From positions 34,642 to 98,641 of the forward strand of contig JAHHRX010000005.1 of the NCBI GenBank assembly GCA_020025545.1: 64,000 bases of DNA, in the 5' to 3' direction. Shown here piece after piece: positions 23,612 through 33,132 of this stretch. The notes below the pieces were generated by a model. The model was not told the origin of the DNA, did no database searches, and saw only the letters and a program-made list of their open reading frames with translations. Positions within the stretch are counted from its first letter, which is position 1; every line of letters starts with the position of its first letter. Source of the stretch: Oscillospiraceae bacterium. Lineage in GTDB: Bacteria; Bacillota; Clostridia; Oscillospirales; Oscillospiraceae. The position numbers were made by a program, and so were the translations under genes.

Positions 23612-24481
23612 TTATTCCTCAGCTTCCTTTGCTTCCTCGGCTGCTTCCCGGGCTGCTACCTGATTTACAAAGAGGTTGGCTTTGTCATGCTTGCGGTACA
23701 TCATAAACATCAGCACCGCCGCAGCCGCCACGCAGCTGACTGCTGCCAGCACCTGGCTGACCCGGAAGGGGCCCCAGTACAGGCTGTCCGTCCGCAGGCC
23801 TTCGATAATGGCTCTTCCGAGGCCATACCAAAGCACATAACCCAAAGCAATCTGTCCGTCATACTGACGGCGTTTGGAGAGAAAATGCAGAATCACAAAA
23901 CCTGTCAGATTCCACACGGATTCATAAAGGAAGGTGGGATGGTGGAATTCCACGGTACGGGTCACGGTGTTATAAAGTCCCATCCGCAGGAAAGATTCTG
24001 TAGGGCCGCCGAAGGCTTCCCGGTTGAAGAAATTGCCCCACCGTCCGATGCTCTGTCCGATCAGAAAGCCCAGCGTAGTAAGATCCAGAACGGCAGCGGT
24101 CTTGATTTTGCGCACCTTGCAGAACACAATGACACCGATAACTGCGCCGATGACACCGCCGTAGATTGCAAGGCCGCCCTCCCAGATATAGAGGATGCTG
24201 ATGGGGTTTGCCGCATACTCCTCCCACTTGAAGGCGCAGTAGTAAAGTCGTGCGCAGAGGATGGCGAAAGGCACAATGTAAAGAACGCCGTCGGTGAGGT
24301 CATCGCCCTTGATGCCGAACTGCTTGCACCGCTTCCAGCCGTAGAGCACCGCCAGCATCAGGCCAAAGGCGATGATCATGCCGTAGAGGTGGATCGTGAG
24401 GGGACCGATGGTGATCTGACGAAGGGGGTCCAGCTCAATGCCCAGTCCCGGGAATGAGATGATTGTGTAGGAATTGTTCAT
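23612..24481 (-). CDS. lgt: Prolipoprotein diacylglyceryl transferase
   Basis: Lgt moves a diacylglyceryl group from phosphatidylglycerol to the lipobox cysteine of prolipoproteins at the membrane. The 289-residue protein has several membrane helices, the GGLAIYGGVIGA motif, the signature GRWGNFFNREAFGGP, and HPTFLYESVWNL near the C-terminus. The tail after residue 270 is charged and Glu/Ala rich. Its ATG overlaps the stop of the M16 gene upstream by one base (TAATG), so it is co-translated with yfmF and yfmH. Confidence 0.95.
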   Translation of the reverse strand: MNNSYTIISFPGLGIELDPLRQITIGPLTIHLYGMIIAFGLMLAVLYGWKRCKQFGIKGDDLTDGVLYIVPFAILCARLYYCAFKWEEYAANPISILYIWEGGLAIYGGVIGAVIGVIVFCKVRKIKTAAVLDLTTLGFLIGQSIGRWGNFFNREAFGGPTESFLRMGLYNTVTRTVEFHHPTFLYESVWNLTGFVILHFLSKRRQYDGQIALGYVLWYGLGRAIIEGLRTDSLYWGPFRVSQVLAAVSCVAAAAVLMFMMYRKHDKANLFVNQVAAREAAEEAKEAEE

Positions 24482-25767
24482 TATATTTCCTCCTTTTTGT
24501 CACAAGGATCCATCACGGAAAGAGCGCAGCGTTCCTTTTTGACCACACGGCTCAAAAACGCCAGCACCTCATTTTTCGTGATCTCCGCATAAATTTCGGG
24601 GAAAGCGAAATAATCAAAGCCGCCCAGATGATAGGCACAGACCCGGAAGCAGGTGGAATCGAAGCTGTCCAGATCCCGGATTCTGCGGCCCATGGCGCTG
24701 CGCTTCATCCGCAGGAAATCGCTGTCCTCCATGCCCTGCTCCAAAATCAGCGCCGCCTCCGCCAAAATAGCATCCCGGACAGCTTCCGGATCGTCGCTGT
24801 CGCCGCCGCAGGTCAGCATGGCACAGCTGTCCACGGTTTCAAAGCCGCCGCCAAAGGAGGAATCGATGAGCCCCTGCTCATAAAGCCGCAGATACAGGCG
24901 GCTGGATTCTCCGAACAGGGCTTCTGCCGCCAGATCTGCCGCAATTTCCTGACGGACAGCCCCGGCGCCCTTCCCCACAGGCTCACATTTAAATGCCAGC
25001 TGGAAGGTAGGCATAGCCACCTCCATCTGCTGACGGACCAGTCCGCAGACTGCCGTCACAGGCTCCGGCTGTGCCGGAAGCTTCTCGCCCACAGGCCGCC
25101 TTTCGTTTCCCAGCACCTCCCGGGCAATGTGAATCACCTGTTGGCTGTCTACATCGCCCACCACACACAGCACCATATTCCCGGGGTTATAAAACGCCCG
25201 GTGGCACAGATGCAGAAGCTCCGGGGTGATCTGCCGGATGGATTCCCGGCTGCCGAGGATGGGCAGCCGGATATTGTGCTTTTCGTAAAGGCACTCCATG
25301 AGGCTGTCGAAAATCCGGGAGTCCGGCGCATCCTCATTCATGCCGATTTCCTGATCGATGATGCCCATTTCCCGCTGAACGCTTTCCGCCGGGAAATAGG
25401 GGGTGGAAACAAATTCCAGCAGGAGCCGGAGATTTTCTTCAAAATTCTGGGAGCAGCTGAAGTAATAGGCGGTCATATCGTAGCTGGTAAAGGCATTCAC
25501 ATTTGCTCCCAGCTCCGCGAATTCCCCCGTCACATCCCGGTCGGGCAGCTCAAACATCTTGTGCTCCAGAAAATGGGCAATGCCCGCAGGCATATGATAT
25601 TCCTGTCCCTCAAGACGGAAATCCTGATGAACAGAGCCGAAATCCGTGATAAAATAGGCAAGCTTCTTCTGAAATCCCGGACGGGGCACGATCTTGACCG
25701 TCAGGCCGTTGGGGCAGGTGAAGCTGTGAAGGGTCTCCCCCAGATGGGGATATTCGGTAACGGTCAT
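24481..25767 (-). CDS. yfmH: M16-family zinc peptidase, YfmH-like
   Basis: A 428-residue M16 protein with an intact inverted zinc motif HFLEH (65-69), so it is the probable catalytic partner. The conserved downstream Glu lies in the QEIGMNED stretch. It pairs with the non-catalytic M16 protein encoded just upstream, with a 4-bp gene overlap. In Bacillus such YfmF/YfmH pairs have been linked to EF-P 5-aminopentanol modification; that role here is transferred by similarity only. Symbol chosen on that basis. Confidence 0.8.
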   Translation of the reverse strand: MTVTEYPHLGETLHSFTCPNGLTVKIVPRPGFQKKLAYFITDFGSVHQDFRLEGQEYHMPAGIAHFLEHKMFELPDRDVTGEFAELGANVNAFTSYDMTAYYFSCSQNFEENLRLLLEFVSTPYFPAESVQREMGIIDQEIGMNEDAPDSRIFDSLMECLYEKHNIRLPILGSRESIRQITPELLHLCHRAFYNPGNMVLCVVGDVDSQQVIHIAREVLGNERRPVGEKLPAQPEPVTAVCGLVRQQMEVAMPTFQLAFKCEPVGKGAGAVRQEIAADLAAEALFGESSRLYLRLYEQGLIDSSFGGGFETVDSCAMLTCGGDSDDPEAVRDAILAEAALILEQGMEDSDFLRMKRSAMGRRIRDLDSFDSTCFRVCAYHLGGFDYFAFPEIYAEITKNEVLAFLSRVVKKERCALSVMDPCDKKEEI

Positions 25768-27029
25768 TGGCTGCCTCCTTTCAGAAAATAGACGGTGTGG
25801 AGCCGCAGACTTGCGGCAGCCTCCGCCACCTGTTCCACCGTGACGGCCTCCACCCGGCGGCCGTACTCCTCCACCGTCATGGGAAATCCGCTGATGGCGG
25901 CAGTGCCATAGAATCCCTCGATGGCTCCCGGAGAATCATGGAGGGTCCTCAGAGAGGAAAGCATGGCTTCCTTGGCAGATGTCAGCTCCCCGGGCGTAAT
26001 CTCTCCCCGGCAGCAGGCATCCAGCTGCGCCATGATTTCCCGGCGGGTCACTTCCTCCTTGTCCGCATCGATACCGGCGGACACCGTCAGGATTCCCTTG
26101 CTGCCATAGTAGCCGGAGCCGATGGAATAGCACAGGGACAGCTTTTCCCGCACATTCATAAACAGCTTGCTGGTCATGCCTGCGCCGAATACGGTGTTCA
26201 TCACCTGCATGGCCGTAAATTCCTCCTGCCGGTTGGTGATGGGGGTTACAAAGCCCATGTTGAGCTTTGCCTGCGCCACATCCATGATTTCGGTTTTTTC
26301 CGTTCCCTGCGTATCGTGGAACGGCGTCTGAGGCGGCATGGGCATAACGCTGCGTACAAGCCCGGCAAACATCTTTTTCACCAGCGCCGCCACCTGCTCC
26401 ATGGGGGCAGAGCCTACATAAAATACTTCCACAGGGCTTTCTCTCAGCACCTTTTCATAGTGGGCATAGAGCATCCCGGGGGTGATGGCCGCCATATCCT
26501 CTTTTTCCCCCAGACGGGGCACACCGAAGGAATCCTCCCGGCACATGATCGTGAGAAGCTGTCCGGCAGCATAGATCCGTTTATCGTTGCGCTGGGCTTC
26601 TATGGCGGATATGATATTTTTCTTTTCGCTTTCCACATATTCCTCCCGGAATACGCCGTCCTCCAGCAGAGGTCTGCGCAGCAGCTCCCCGAGGAAATCC
26701 ATCATCGGCTCCAGAATCCGGTCTCCTTTCAGGGCGAACCGATCCTCCATAAAGCCGCAGTAAAGTCCGGTGGTCTGGCAGTCGCCGATTCTGCGCACCA
26801 TGGCGCTGACCGCCGCACCGTAAAGGTCATCCAGCCGCAGTGTGATGCTCCGAAGATCCGGATGCTCCTGAGAGCCCCGCAGCAGCACCGAGGGCAGCAG
26901 CGCATTCAAGGATGCCTCCTGCCGGTTCATGGGTCTTACAAACTGAATGCTGACGGCGCTCTGCTTAAATCGCTCTACCGGTGCCCAATGCAAGGTGACA
27001 CCGGGTATGATTGCTGTTGATTCAACCAT
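25764..27029 (-). CDS. yfmF: M16-family protein without zinc motif, YfmF-like
   Basis: A 421-residue M16-fold protein. The position of the HxxEH motif reads LLPSVLLRGSQEHPD, so the zinc site is lost, as expected for the non-catalytic subunit of a two-gene M16 pair. The C-terminal M16 domain is normal (MNVREKLSLCYSIGSGYYGSKGI region). AAGGAG lies 8 nt before the ATG. A TATAAT at 27078-27073 on the minus strand may be its -10 box, but the -35 is poor. It begins the yfmF-yfmH-lgt operon. Confidence 0.82.
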   Translation of the reverse strand: MVESTAIIPGVTLHWAPVERFKQSAVSIQFVRPMNRQEASLNALLPSVLLRGSQEHPDLRSITLRLDDLYGAAVSAMVRRIGDCQTTGLYCGFMEDRFALKGDRILEPMMDFLGELLRRPLLEDGVFREEYVESEKKNIISAIEAQRNDKRIYAAGQLLTIMCREDSFGVPRLGEKEDMAAITPGMLYAHYEKVLRESPVEVFYVGSAPMEQVAALVKKMFAGLVRSVMPMPPQTPFHDTQGTEKTEIMDVAQAKLNMGFVTPITNRQEEFTAMQVMNTVFGAGMTSKLFMNVREKLSLCYSIGSGYYGSKGILTVSAGIDADKEEVTRREIMAQLDACCRGEITPGELTSAKEAMLSSLRTLHDSPGAIEGFYGTAAISGFPMTVEEYGRRVEAVTVEQVAEAAASLRLHTVYFLKGGSQ

Positions 27030-27131
27030 TTGCGCTACTCCTTCAAAGTATTCAAAATCACAAGTACCGTTTATTATATACCAGTTTCCCGGAAATAGGA
27101 AGTAGGCAACGGAAATTTAACATCTTTGCGG

Positions 27132-27160
27132 TTGCGATTTTCCCCGCAATGGGGTACAAT
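27132..27160 (+). promoter_or_regulatory. Promoter of prmA
   Basis: TTGCGA at 27132-27137, 17 bp, TACAAT at 27155-27160. Close in sequence to the promoter at 20640. Confidence 0.7.
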
Positions 27161-27210
27161 GGGACAAAATGGGGAGTTGTACCCCCCTGTAAATTAAGGA
27201 GGCGCCGCTT

Positions 27211-28152
27211 TTGGCTTGGCTTGAAATTACGATCCACACCGCTCCCGATTCCATCGACGAAACCGTGGGAATCCTGAGCGCCGCCGGCTTTGCCGACCTT
27301 GTGATTGAGGATCAGAACCAGTTCGAGGATTTTCTGGAACAGAATCGGGCGTACTGGGATTATATTGACGAAGAACTGGAAAAGAAGCTTCAGGGGCTTT
27401 CCCGGATCAAGCTCTACCTGCAGCAGGATCAGCACGATGCGCTGGCCCGGCTCAAGGCACTGGCAGAGGGCAGGTCGCTTCCCGTGACTGTGGAAACCTT
27501 GCCGGACACCGACTGGGAGCAGAGCTGGAAAGAAAACTATCCCCCTGTGGAAGTGGGGGAAAAACTGGTGGTACTGCCCTACTGGCTGGCGCAGGAAAAT
27601 CACGGCAGCCGTCTGCCGGTGATTCTGGATCCCGGTCTGACCTTCGGCACCGGCGCGCACCCCTCCACCCAGATGGTGATGGAGGCCATGGAAGAGCTGG
27701 TGCGTCCCGGCAGTCATTGTCTGGATCTCGGCAGCGGCAGCGGTATCCTTTCCATCACCGCTCTGCGGCTGGGGGCAAAGGACGCCATCGGCGTGGACAT
27801 TGACCCCAAAGCCGAGGACATTGCCCGGGAGAATGCCGGCTATAACGGCTTTGCCGCCCCGGAATTTACCGCATTGACAGGAAATGTCACCACCGACACC
27901 TCCCTCATGTCCCGGCTGGCCGGAAAGGCCTATGATGTGGTGCTGGTGAACATCGTAGCCGATGTGATCATCGGTCTTGCTCCGGTGCTGCCCCGGTTTT
28001 TGCAGGAAAACAGCACCCTGATCTGCTCCGGAATTCTGGACACCCGGCTTGCCGATGTTCAGTCCGCCATTGAAGCCGCAGGGCTTACCGTTTACTCCGT
28101 CCGTGCCAAGGAAGATTGGCGCTGCATTACCGCCGGGAGGAAAAAAGCATGA
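27211..28152 (+). CDS. prmA: Ribosomal protein L11 methyltransferase
   Basis: PrmA methylates ribosomal protein L11 with S-adenosylmethionine. The 313-residue protein has the N-terminal substrate domain (WLEITIHTAPDSIDE), the linker DPGLTFGTGAHPSTQM, the SAM loop LDLGSGSGILSI and the catalytic-region VLVNIVADVI. The start is TTG 27211 with AAGGAGG 8 nt upstream. Its end overlaps the following DUF4015 gene by 4 bp. Confidence 0.94.
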   Translation: MAWLEITIHTAPDSIDETVGILSAAGFADLVIEDQNQFEDFLEQNRAYWDYIDEELEKKLQGLSRIKLYLQQDQHDALARLKALAEGRSLPVTVETLPDTDWEQSWKENYPPVEVGEKLVVLPYWLAQENHGSRLPVILDPGLTFGTGAHPSTQMVMEAMEELVRPGSHCLDLGSGSGILSITALRLGAKDAIGVDIDPKAEDIARENAGYNGFAAPEFTALTGNVTTDTSLMSRLAGKAYDVVLVNIVADVIIGLAPVLPRFLQENSTLICSGILDTRLADVQSAIEAAGLTVYSVRAKEDWRCITAGRKKA

Positions 28153-29192
28153 CGATCCCCTACCGCGTCAGAAAAAACCTGCGCCGTGCAGGCATCACCA
28201 TACTGGTGCTGTTATGCATAGCCGCTGCTCTGCTGACCGTATGGCTGCTGTGGCTGAACCGCTACATCATTTACAGGCAAGACGGTGCCCATCTGGATTT
28301 CGGGCTGTCTGGCATTGCGCAAAACGGCGAGCCCGCCACCCCTCCGGAGCCTGCTCCCACGGTTTCCATCCACTACGGTGACGACAAGCCTTCCGATCTG
28401 CCTGCCGCCGGCGCCATGGCGCAGCTAAGCGGTCTTTACATCACCCAGGAGCAGCTGCGCAGCAATCTTGCTGCCGTCCGTGCGGAGGCGGAAAAGCTCC
28501 CCGCCGGCAGCACCGTCATGCTGGATGTGAAAAATGTCAAAGGCGAATTTTTCTATTCCTCCGCCATGGGCCGCAATGCGGGCGGTATTTCGGCAGAAGG
28601 GATGGATGATCTTCTGGAGCTTCTGAAATCCCGGGGCTGCTATATCATTGCAAAAATGCCCGCTTTTCGGGAATACTGGTTCATTCTGGACGACGAATCC
28701 GCCAGAGTGCCTCTGGGTCTGCCCAGAAAAGGCGGCAGCGGTGCGCTGTGGCTGGATAAGTCCGGTCCCAACTACTGGCTGAATCCCGCTGCTGACGGCG
28801 CCTTGAATCATATCATCAAGGTCGTCAGCGAACTGCGAAGCAAAGGATTTTCCGAGGTGCTTTTTACCGACTTCCAGTTCCCCGAAACCGATCAGATCAA
28901 ATTCGACGGCAATCGGCAGGAAGCCCTCAGCAAGGCGGCAGACACTCTGGTTAAGGCCTGCGCCGGTCAGAATTTCACCGTTTCCTTTTTGGCGACCTCC
29001 GAGCCCATCCCTCTGCCCGAAGGACGCTGCCGGATGTACTTTACCGGCGTGGAAGCGGCGGACATTGACGCACTGATCCAGAAGCTGGGCTATACCGATC
29101 CTGCACGCAAAACCGTGTTTCTGACGGATCGGACCGACACCCGCTACGATGCCTACGGCGTTCTGCGGCCTCTCTATGTGCCGGAAAGCTGA
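28149..29192 (+). CDS. Membrane-anchored DUF4015-type protein (putative glycosidase fold)
   Basis: A 347-residue protein with a basic N-terminus, one membrane helix (about 14-37, ITILVLLCIAAALLTVWLLW), a proline-rich linker, and an extracellular domain from about 90. That domain (LSGLYITQEQLRS, VMLDVKNVKGEFFY, FSEVLFTDFQFPE) resembles the DUF4015 putative glycosidase family with a TIM-barrel fold. ATG 28149 has GGGAGG 8 nt upstream and overlaps the prmA stop. Its substrate and role are unknown; the pairing with prmA is probably a transcriptional convenience. Confidence 0.65.
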   Translation: MTIPYRVRKNLRRAGITILVLLCIAAALLTVWLLWLNRYIIYRQDGAHLDFGLSGIAQNGEPATPPEPAPTVSIHYGDDKPSDLPAAGAMAQLSGLYITQEQLRSNLAAVRAEAEKLPAGSTVMLDVKNVKGEFFYSSAMGRNAGGISAEGMDDLLELLKSRGCYIIAKMPAFREYWFILDDESARVPLGLPRKGGSGALWLDKSGPNYWLNPAADGALNHIIKVVSELRSKGFSEVLFTDFQFPETDQIKFDGNRQEALSKAADTLVKACAGQNFTVSFLATSEPIPLPEGRCRMYFTGVEAADIDALIQKLGYTDPARKTVFLTDRTDTRYDAYGVLRPLYVPES

Positions 29193-29203
29193 TAAACCCA
29201 TAC

Positions 29204-29241
29204 AAAAAGCGGCGTGAGAATTCACGCCGCTTTTGATTTTT
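29204..29241. terminator. Terminator between convergent genes
   Basis: AAAAGCGGCGTGA pairs with its complement around GAAT, followed by TTTTGATTTTT; on the minus strand TTTTTG follows. Confidence 0.85.
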
Positions 29242-29244
29242 GAA

Positions 29245-30261
29245 TCAGTCGCCGTAGCCCATGGGGTTTTTGCTCTGCCAGTTCCAGGAATCCCGGCACA
29301 TATCCTCAAGGCCATACTGCGCCTCCCAGCCCAGAACTTCTCTGCTCTTGGTGGGGTCTGCATAGCAGGTGGCGATATCGCCGGGGCGGCGATCCACAAT
29401 CTTATAGGGAAGTGCCACATCGTTGACCTTCTTGAAAGCATTTACCATGTCCAGCACGCTGTAACCGGTGCCGGTACCCAGATTAAAGACCTCGCAGCCG
29501 GTGTGGGCGGTGACAAACTTCACAGCCGCCACATGGCCCTTGGCAAGATCCACCACATGGATGTAATCCCGCACGCCGGTACCGTCGTGGGTGTCGTAGT
29601 CATTGCCGTAGACGCTGAGAAATTCCCGACGGCCGATGGCCACCTGCGTAATATAGGGCATCAGGTTGTTGGGGATTCCTCTGGGGTCCTCGCCGATGAG
29701 GCCGGACTTGTGGGCACCGATGGGGTTAAAGTAGCGCAGAAGAACGATGCTCCAATCCTTGTCTGCGTGTGACATGCCGGAGAGTATCTGCTCGGTCATG
29801 TACTTAGTCCAGCCGTAGGGGTTGGTACAGTTGCCGGTGCGGCTGGTTTCCCGCAGGGGCATTTCGTTGTCAGCGGTATATACAGTTGCGGAGGAAGAGA
29901 AGATGATATTCTTCATACCCACCTGATTCATAACCTTGGTCAGCACCAGAGTGGAGTTGAGGTTATTATCATAGTACTTCCACGGCATAGCCACGGATTC
30001 GCCTACAGCCTTCAGGCCTGCAAAGTGGATGACACAGCCGATCTCATTTTCCCGGAAGATTCTAAGAAGCAAAGCTTCGTCCCGTACATCTCCCTCGTAG
30101 AACTTGATCTTTCTGCCGGTGAGTTTTTCCACCCGCTCCAGGCTCTTGGGATTGGAGTTGCACAGATTGTCGATGACGATAACGCCATAGCCGCTTTCCA
30201 GCAGTTCAAGGCAGGTATGGGAACCGATATAGCCGGCTCCTCCGGTAACAAGAACATTCAT
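29245..30261 (-). CDS. galE: UDP-glucose 4-epimerase
   Basis: GalE interconverts UDP-glucose and UDP-galactose with bound NAD. The 338-residue protein has MNVLVTGGAGYIGSHT at the start, the catalytic YGWTKYMTE (YxxxK), and the family blocks NPYGWTK and NYDTHDGTGVRDYIHV. Length is standard for bacterial GalE. It is a single gene with its own promoter, divergent from the asparaginase gene. Confidence 0.96.
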   Translation of the reverse strand: MNVLVTGGAGYIGSHTCLELLESGYGVIVIDNLCNSNPKSLERVEKLTGRKIKFYEGDVRDEALLLRIFRENEIGCVIHFAGLKAVGESVAMPWKYYDNNLNSTLVLTKVMNQVGMKNIIFSSSATVYTADNEMPLRETSRTGNCTNPYGWTKYMTEQILSGMSHADKDWSIVLLRYFNPIGAHKSGLIGEDPRGIPNNLMPYITQVAIGRREFLSVYGNDYDTHDGTGVRDYIHVVDLAKGHVAAVKFVTAHTGCEVFNLGTGTGYSVLDMVNAFKKVNDVALPYKIVDRRPGDIATCYADPTKSREVLGWEAQYGLEDMCRDSWNWQSKNPMGYGD

Positions 30262-30294
30262 AGAAACAACCTCCGTTTTTTAATTTCCTTTGTT

Positions 30295-30323
30295 ATATTA
30301 CCGCCTCCTGAAATAAAATGCAA
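30295..30323 (-). promoter_or_regulatory. Promoter of galE
   Basis: Minus strand: TTGCAT (30323-30318), 17 bp, TAATAT (30300-30295). Confidence 0.7.
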
Positions 30324-30349
30324 GTATTGTTCAGAAGAAATGTTTTATC

Positions 30350-30378
30350 TTGCTATTTTTCTTTAGCCACAGTATAAT
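30350..30378 (+). promoter_or_regulatory. SigA promoter of the asparaginase gene
   Basis: TTGCTA at 30350-30355, 17 bp, TATAAT at 30373-30378. Confidence 0.8.
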
Positions 30379-30389
30379 GATATGAGGAC

Positions 30390-30412
30390 TGCTTTACGCC
30401 CGGCGTAAAGCA
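30390..30412 (+). promoter_or_regulatory. 23-bp palindrome just downstream of the asparaginase promoter
   Basis: Eleven-base arms TGCTTTACGCC and GGCGTAAAGCA flank a single C. It starts about 5 bp after the expected transcription start, so it may be an operator or a stabilising 5' hairpin. No T-run follows. Confidence 0.6.
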
Positions 30413-30434
30413 TCAATTTAGGAGGTTTTTCTCC

Positions 30435-31436
30435 ATGAATACAAAAAAGAAGATCCTTCTGCTCACCACCGGCGGCACCATTGCATCCCTCGCCGGGGCA
30501 GACGGTCTGGAGCCGCACCGTTCCAGCGTCATGGAGCGGGAGCTCAATCAGCTTAGGACTTACTACCATATCACCGTCCGGGATGTCATGTGTCTGGATT
30601 CCTCCAACATCTGCCCCAAGGAATGGAAGCGGATCGCCGAAGCGGTGTTTGAGCAGCGTCACGGCTTTGACGGCATCGTGGTATCCCACGGAACCGACAC
30701 CATGGCCTACACTGCCTCCGCCATCTCTTTCATGCTCCAAAACATCGATCTGCCGGTAGTGTTCACCGGCTCTCAGCTGCCCCTTGCGGATATGCTTTCC
30801 GACGGGCCGGACAATCTGCGTACCGCCTTTGCCATGGCTGCTTCCGGAAAACCCGGCGTATTTCTGGCCTTTGACCGTAAGGTGATGCTGGGCTGCCGGG
30901 CTGTCAAGGTTCGCGCCTCCGGCTTTTCTGCCTTTGAAAGCGTCAATGCCCGGTATGTGGGCCGTGTCAGCAATCGGGGGCTGGTGCTGGACGAGCGGGT
31001 GCTCCCCCGTCCTGCGGGAGAGGCACGGCTGCAAACCCAGCTGTGCGAAAATGTGTTTCTTCTGAAGCTGACCCCGGGGCTTAACCCGGCAATATTCGAT
31101 GTGCTTGCCGCCATGGGCTACAAAGGCATCGTCATTGAGGCTTTTGGCCTCGGCGGCATCAATGTGCTGCATCAGGGACTGAGCAGCATCCACAGAGCCG
31201 TGGAAAACGGTATCAGCGTAGTGGTCACCACCCAATGTCTCTACGACAGCTCCGACCTCCGGGTCTATCAGGTGGGCGGAAAACTGCTTCAGCTGGGCGT
31301 GATTCAGGGCAGAGACATGACCTCGGAAGCCGCCATGACAAAGCTCATGTGGGCTTTGGGGCAAGGCATGGCGCCGGAGGAAATCTGTGCTTTATTCGGC
31401 CGGAGCCTTGCCGGTGAGATTACCCCGGAAATCTGA
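30435..31436 (+). CDS. ansA: Asparaginase (type I-like)
   Basis: A 333-residue asparaginase that releases ammonia from asparagine. The first threonine site is in LLTTGGTIAS and the second in SHGTDTMAYTASA. It has no signal peptide and looks cytoplasmic like AnsA. AGGAGG lies 9-10 nt before the ATG. The pyrophosphatase gene follows after 40 bp with no terminator between, so they may be co-transcribed. Confidence 0.92.
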   Translation: MNTKKKILLLTTGGTIASLAGADGLEPHRSSVMERELNQLRTYYHITVRDVMCLDSSNICPKEWKRIAEAVFEQRHGFDGIVVSHGTDTMAYTASAISFMLQNIDLPVVFTGSQLPLADMLSDGPDNLRTAFAMAASGKPGVFLAFDRKVMLGCRAVKVRASGFSAFESVNARYVGRVSNRGLVLDERVLPRPAGEARLQTQLCENVFLLKLTPGLNPAIFDVLAAMGYKGIVIEAFGLGGINVLHQGLSSIHRAVENGISVVVTTQCLYDSSDLRVYQVGGKLLQLGVIQGRDMTSEAAMTKLMWALGQGMAPEEICALFGRSLAGEITPEI

Positions 31437-31476
31437 CTTTTTCCTATTTTATTCTGATCAGGAGGTTACTTGTTTT

Positions 31477-33087
31477 ATGGATACGATCTATGTTACCGGC
31501 CACCGGAATCCGGACACGGATTCTATCGTTGCCGCCATGGCCTACGCCGCTCTGCGCAATGCCCTGGGCGACCGGGAATACGAAGCCGCCTGTCTGGGCC
31601 CCGTTTCCGATGAGACCCAGCTGGTTCTGAACCGCTTCGGCTTTCAGCCCCCCAAGCGTATTGCCAATATGTACACGCAGGTGCGGGATCTGGAATTTGA
31701 CCGTCCCCCGGTGTTCTCCGCCGCCGTCACCATGGGCAGAGCATGGAAGGTGCTTTCCCGCACCCATTCCAAGGCCATCCCCGTTGCCAACGAAGACGGC
31801 ACCCTTTTCGGTATGCTTTCCCGGGAAGATGTGGCTAACTACAACATGAGCCTTGTTTCCAGCGGCAGGCTCTCCGATGTTCCTCTTTTCAATGTGCTTT
31901 CCGTGCTGGAAGGCAAGGTCATCAATGATGCCGGGGAAAGCATTGACGAGATTTCCGGCGAAGTGACCATTGCTCTGCCTCAGAGCCGGGAAAATCTGCT
32001 GTTCAAATCCCCGGATTCCATTGTGATCTGCGGGCATCAGCCGGATATGATCCGCCGTGCTCTGGAAATGAATGTAAACTGTCTGGTACTCTGTCAGGCA
32101 GAGCTTGACGAGGATTTGCGGGAAATTCCCACCAACACCTGCATTATTTCCACCCCCTACGATGCCTATCGGGCCGTGCGGCTCATTTTCCAGTCCACCC
32201 CCATCGGGCGGATCTGCCGCTCCACCGATCTTGTGTGCTTCCATTTGGAGGATCGGGTGGACGATGTGCGGGAGCAGATGTTGAAGCACAGAGATTCCTG
32301 CTACCCCATTTTGGACGAGCATGAAATTGTCACCGGCATTCTGACCCGGTATCATCTGCTCCGCCCCCGCCGCAAGCGGGTGGTTCTGGTGGATCACAAC
32401 GAGGCTTCCCAGTCCGTTCCCGGTCTGGAAGAGGCCGAGATTCTGGAAATCATCGACCACCACCGTCTGGCAGACATCCAGACCACAGCCCCCATTTATG
32501 TTCGCAACGAGCCGGTTGGCTCTACCAATACCATCATCGCCAGTATGTTCCAGGACCGGGGCCTGATGCCCTCGGAAAACATGGCCGGCATGATGGCGGC
32601 CGCCATTATTTCCGACACGGTCATGTTTAAGTCCCCCACCTGCACGGACCGGGACCGCCGCACTGCCGAGCGCATGGCCCGGATCGCCGATGTATCACTG
32701 GAGGAGCTGGGACGGGAAATCTTCTCCGCCGCCACGGATAACAAAAGCGTCAACGAACTGATGACCACCGACTATAAGGAATTCCATATTGCAGGTCACA
32801 ATCTGGCAGTTGCCCAGATCACCTGCGTGGACAGCCCCAAAATGCTGGAACGGAAGGAAGAATTTCTGGAGCTTATGCGGCACATTGCCGACAAGAAGGA
32901 TCTGGATCTGGTGATTCTCATGCTGACGGATGTTCTTTTGGAAGGCAGTCAGCTGGTTTATGTGGGCAAGGACGACACCATTGAACAGGCCTTCGGTGTC
33001 ACCCCCCGGGATAACACGCTGTTCCTGCCCAGAGTCATGAGCCGGAAAAAGCAGGTAATTCCCATGCTGTCGGCTCTTTGGGGATAA
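31477..33087 (+). CDS. Manganese-dependent inorganic pyrophosphatase with CBS-DRTGG insert
   Basis: A 536-residue family II pyrophosphatase, longer than the plain 310-residue type because a CBS-DRTGG-CBS regulatory region lies between about residues 70 and 310. DHH-family motifs are HRNPDTDS near residue 10, LVDHNE and IDHHR (near 330 and 350), with the DHHA2 domain at the C-terminus. Such CBS enzymes are regulated by adenine nucleotides. AGGAGG lies 11 nt before the ATG; the in-frame start 90 bp upstream lies inside the asparaginase gene and is rejected. Confidence 0.9.
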   Translation: MDTIYVTGHRNPDTDSIVAAMAYAALRNALGDREYEAACLGPVSDETQLVLNRFGFQPPKRIANMYTQVRDLEFDRPPVFSAAVTMGRAWKVLSRTHSKAIPVANEDGTLFGMLSREDVANYNMSLVSSGRLSDVPLFNVLSVLEGKVINDAGESIDEISGEVTIALPQSRENLLFKSPDSIVICGHQPDMIRRALEMNVNCLVLCQAELDEDLREIPTNTCIISTPYDAYRAVRLIFQSTPIGRICRSTDLVCFHLEDRVDDVREQMLKHRDSCYPILDEHEIVTGILTRYHLLRPRRKRVVLVDHNEASQSVPGLEEAEILEIIDHHRLADIQTTAPIYVRNEPVGSTNTIIASMFQDRGLMPSENMAGMMAAAIISDTVMFKSPTCTDRDRRTAERMARIADVSLEELGREIFSAATDNKSVNELMTTDYKEFHIAGHNLAVAQITCVDSPKMLERKEEFLELMRHIADKKDLDLVILMLTDVLLEGSQLVYVGKDDTIEQAFGVTPRDNTLFLPRVMSRKKQVIPMLSALWG

Positions 33088-33132
33088 AATCCGCCGAAAG
33101 AAGCGGCAAAATACGAAATAAGGAGTGGGAAT

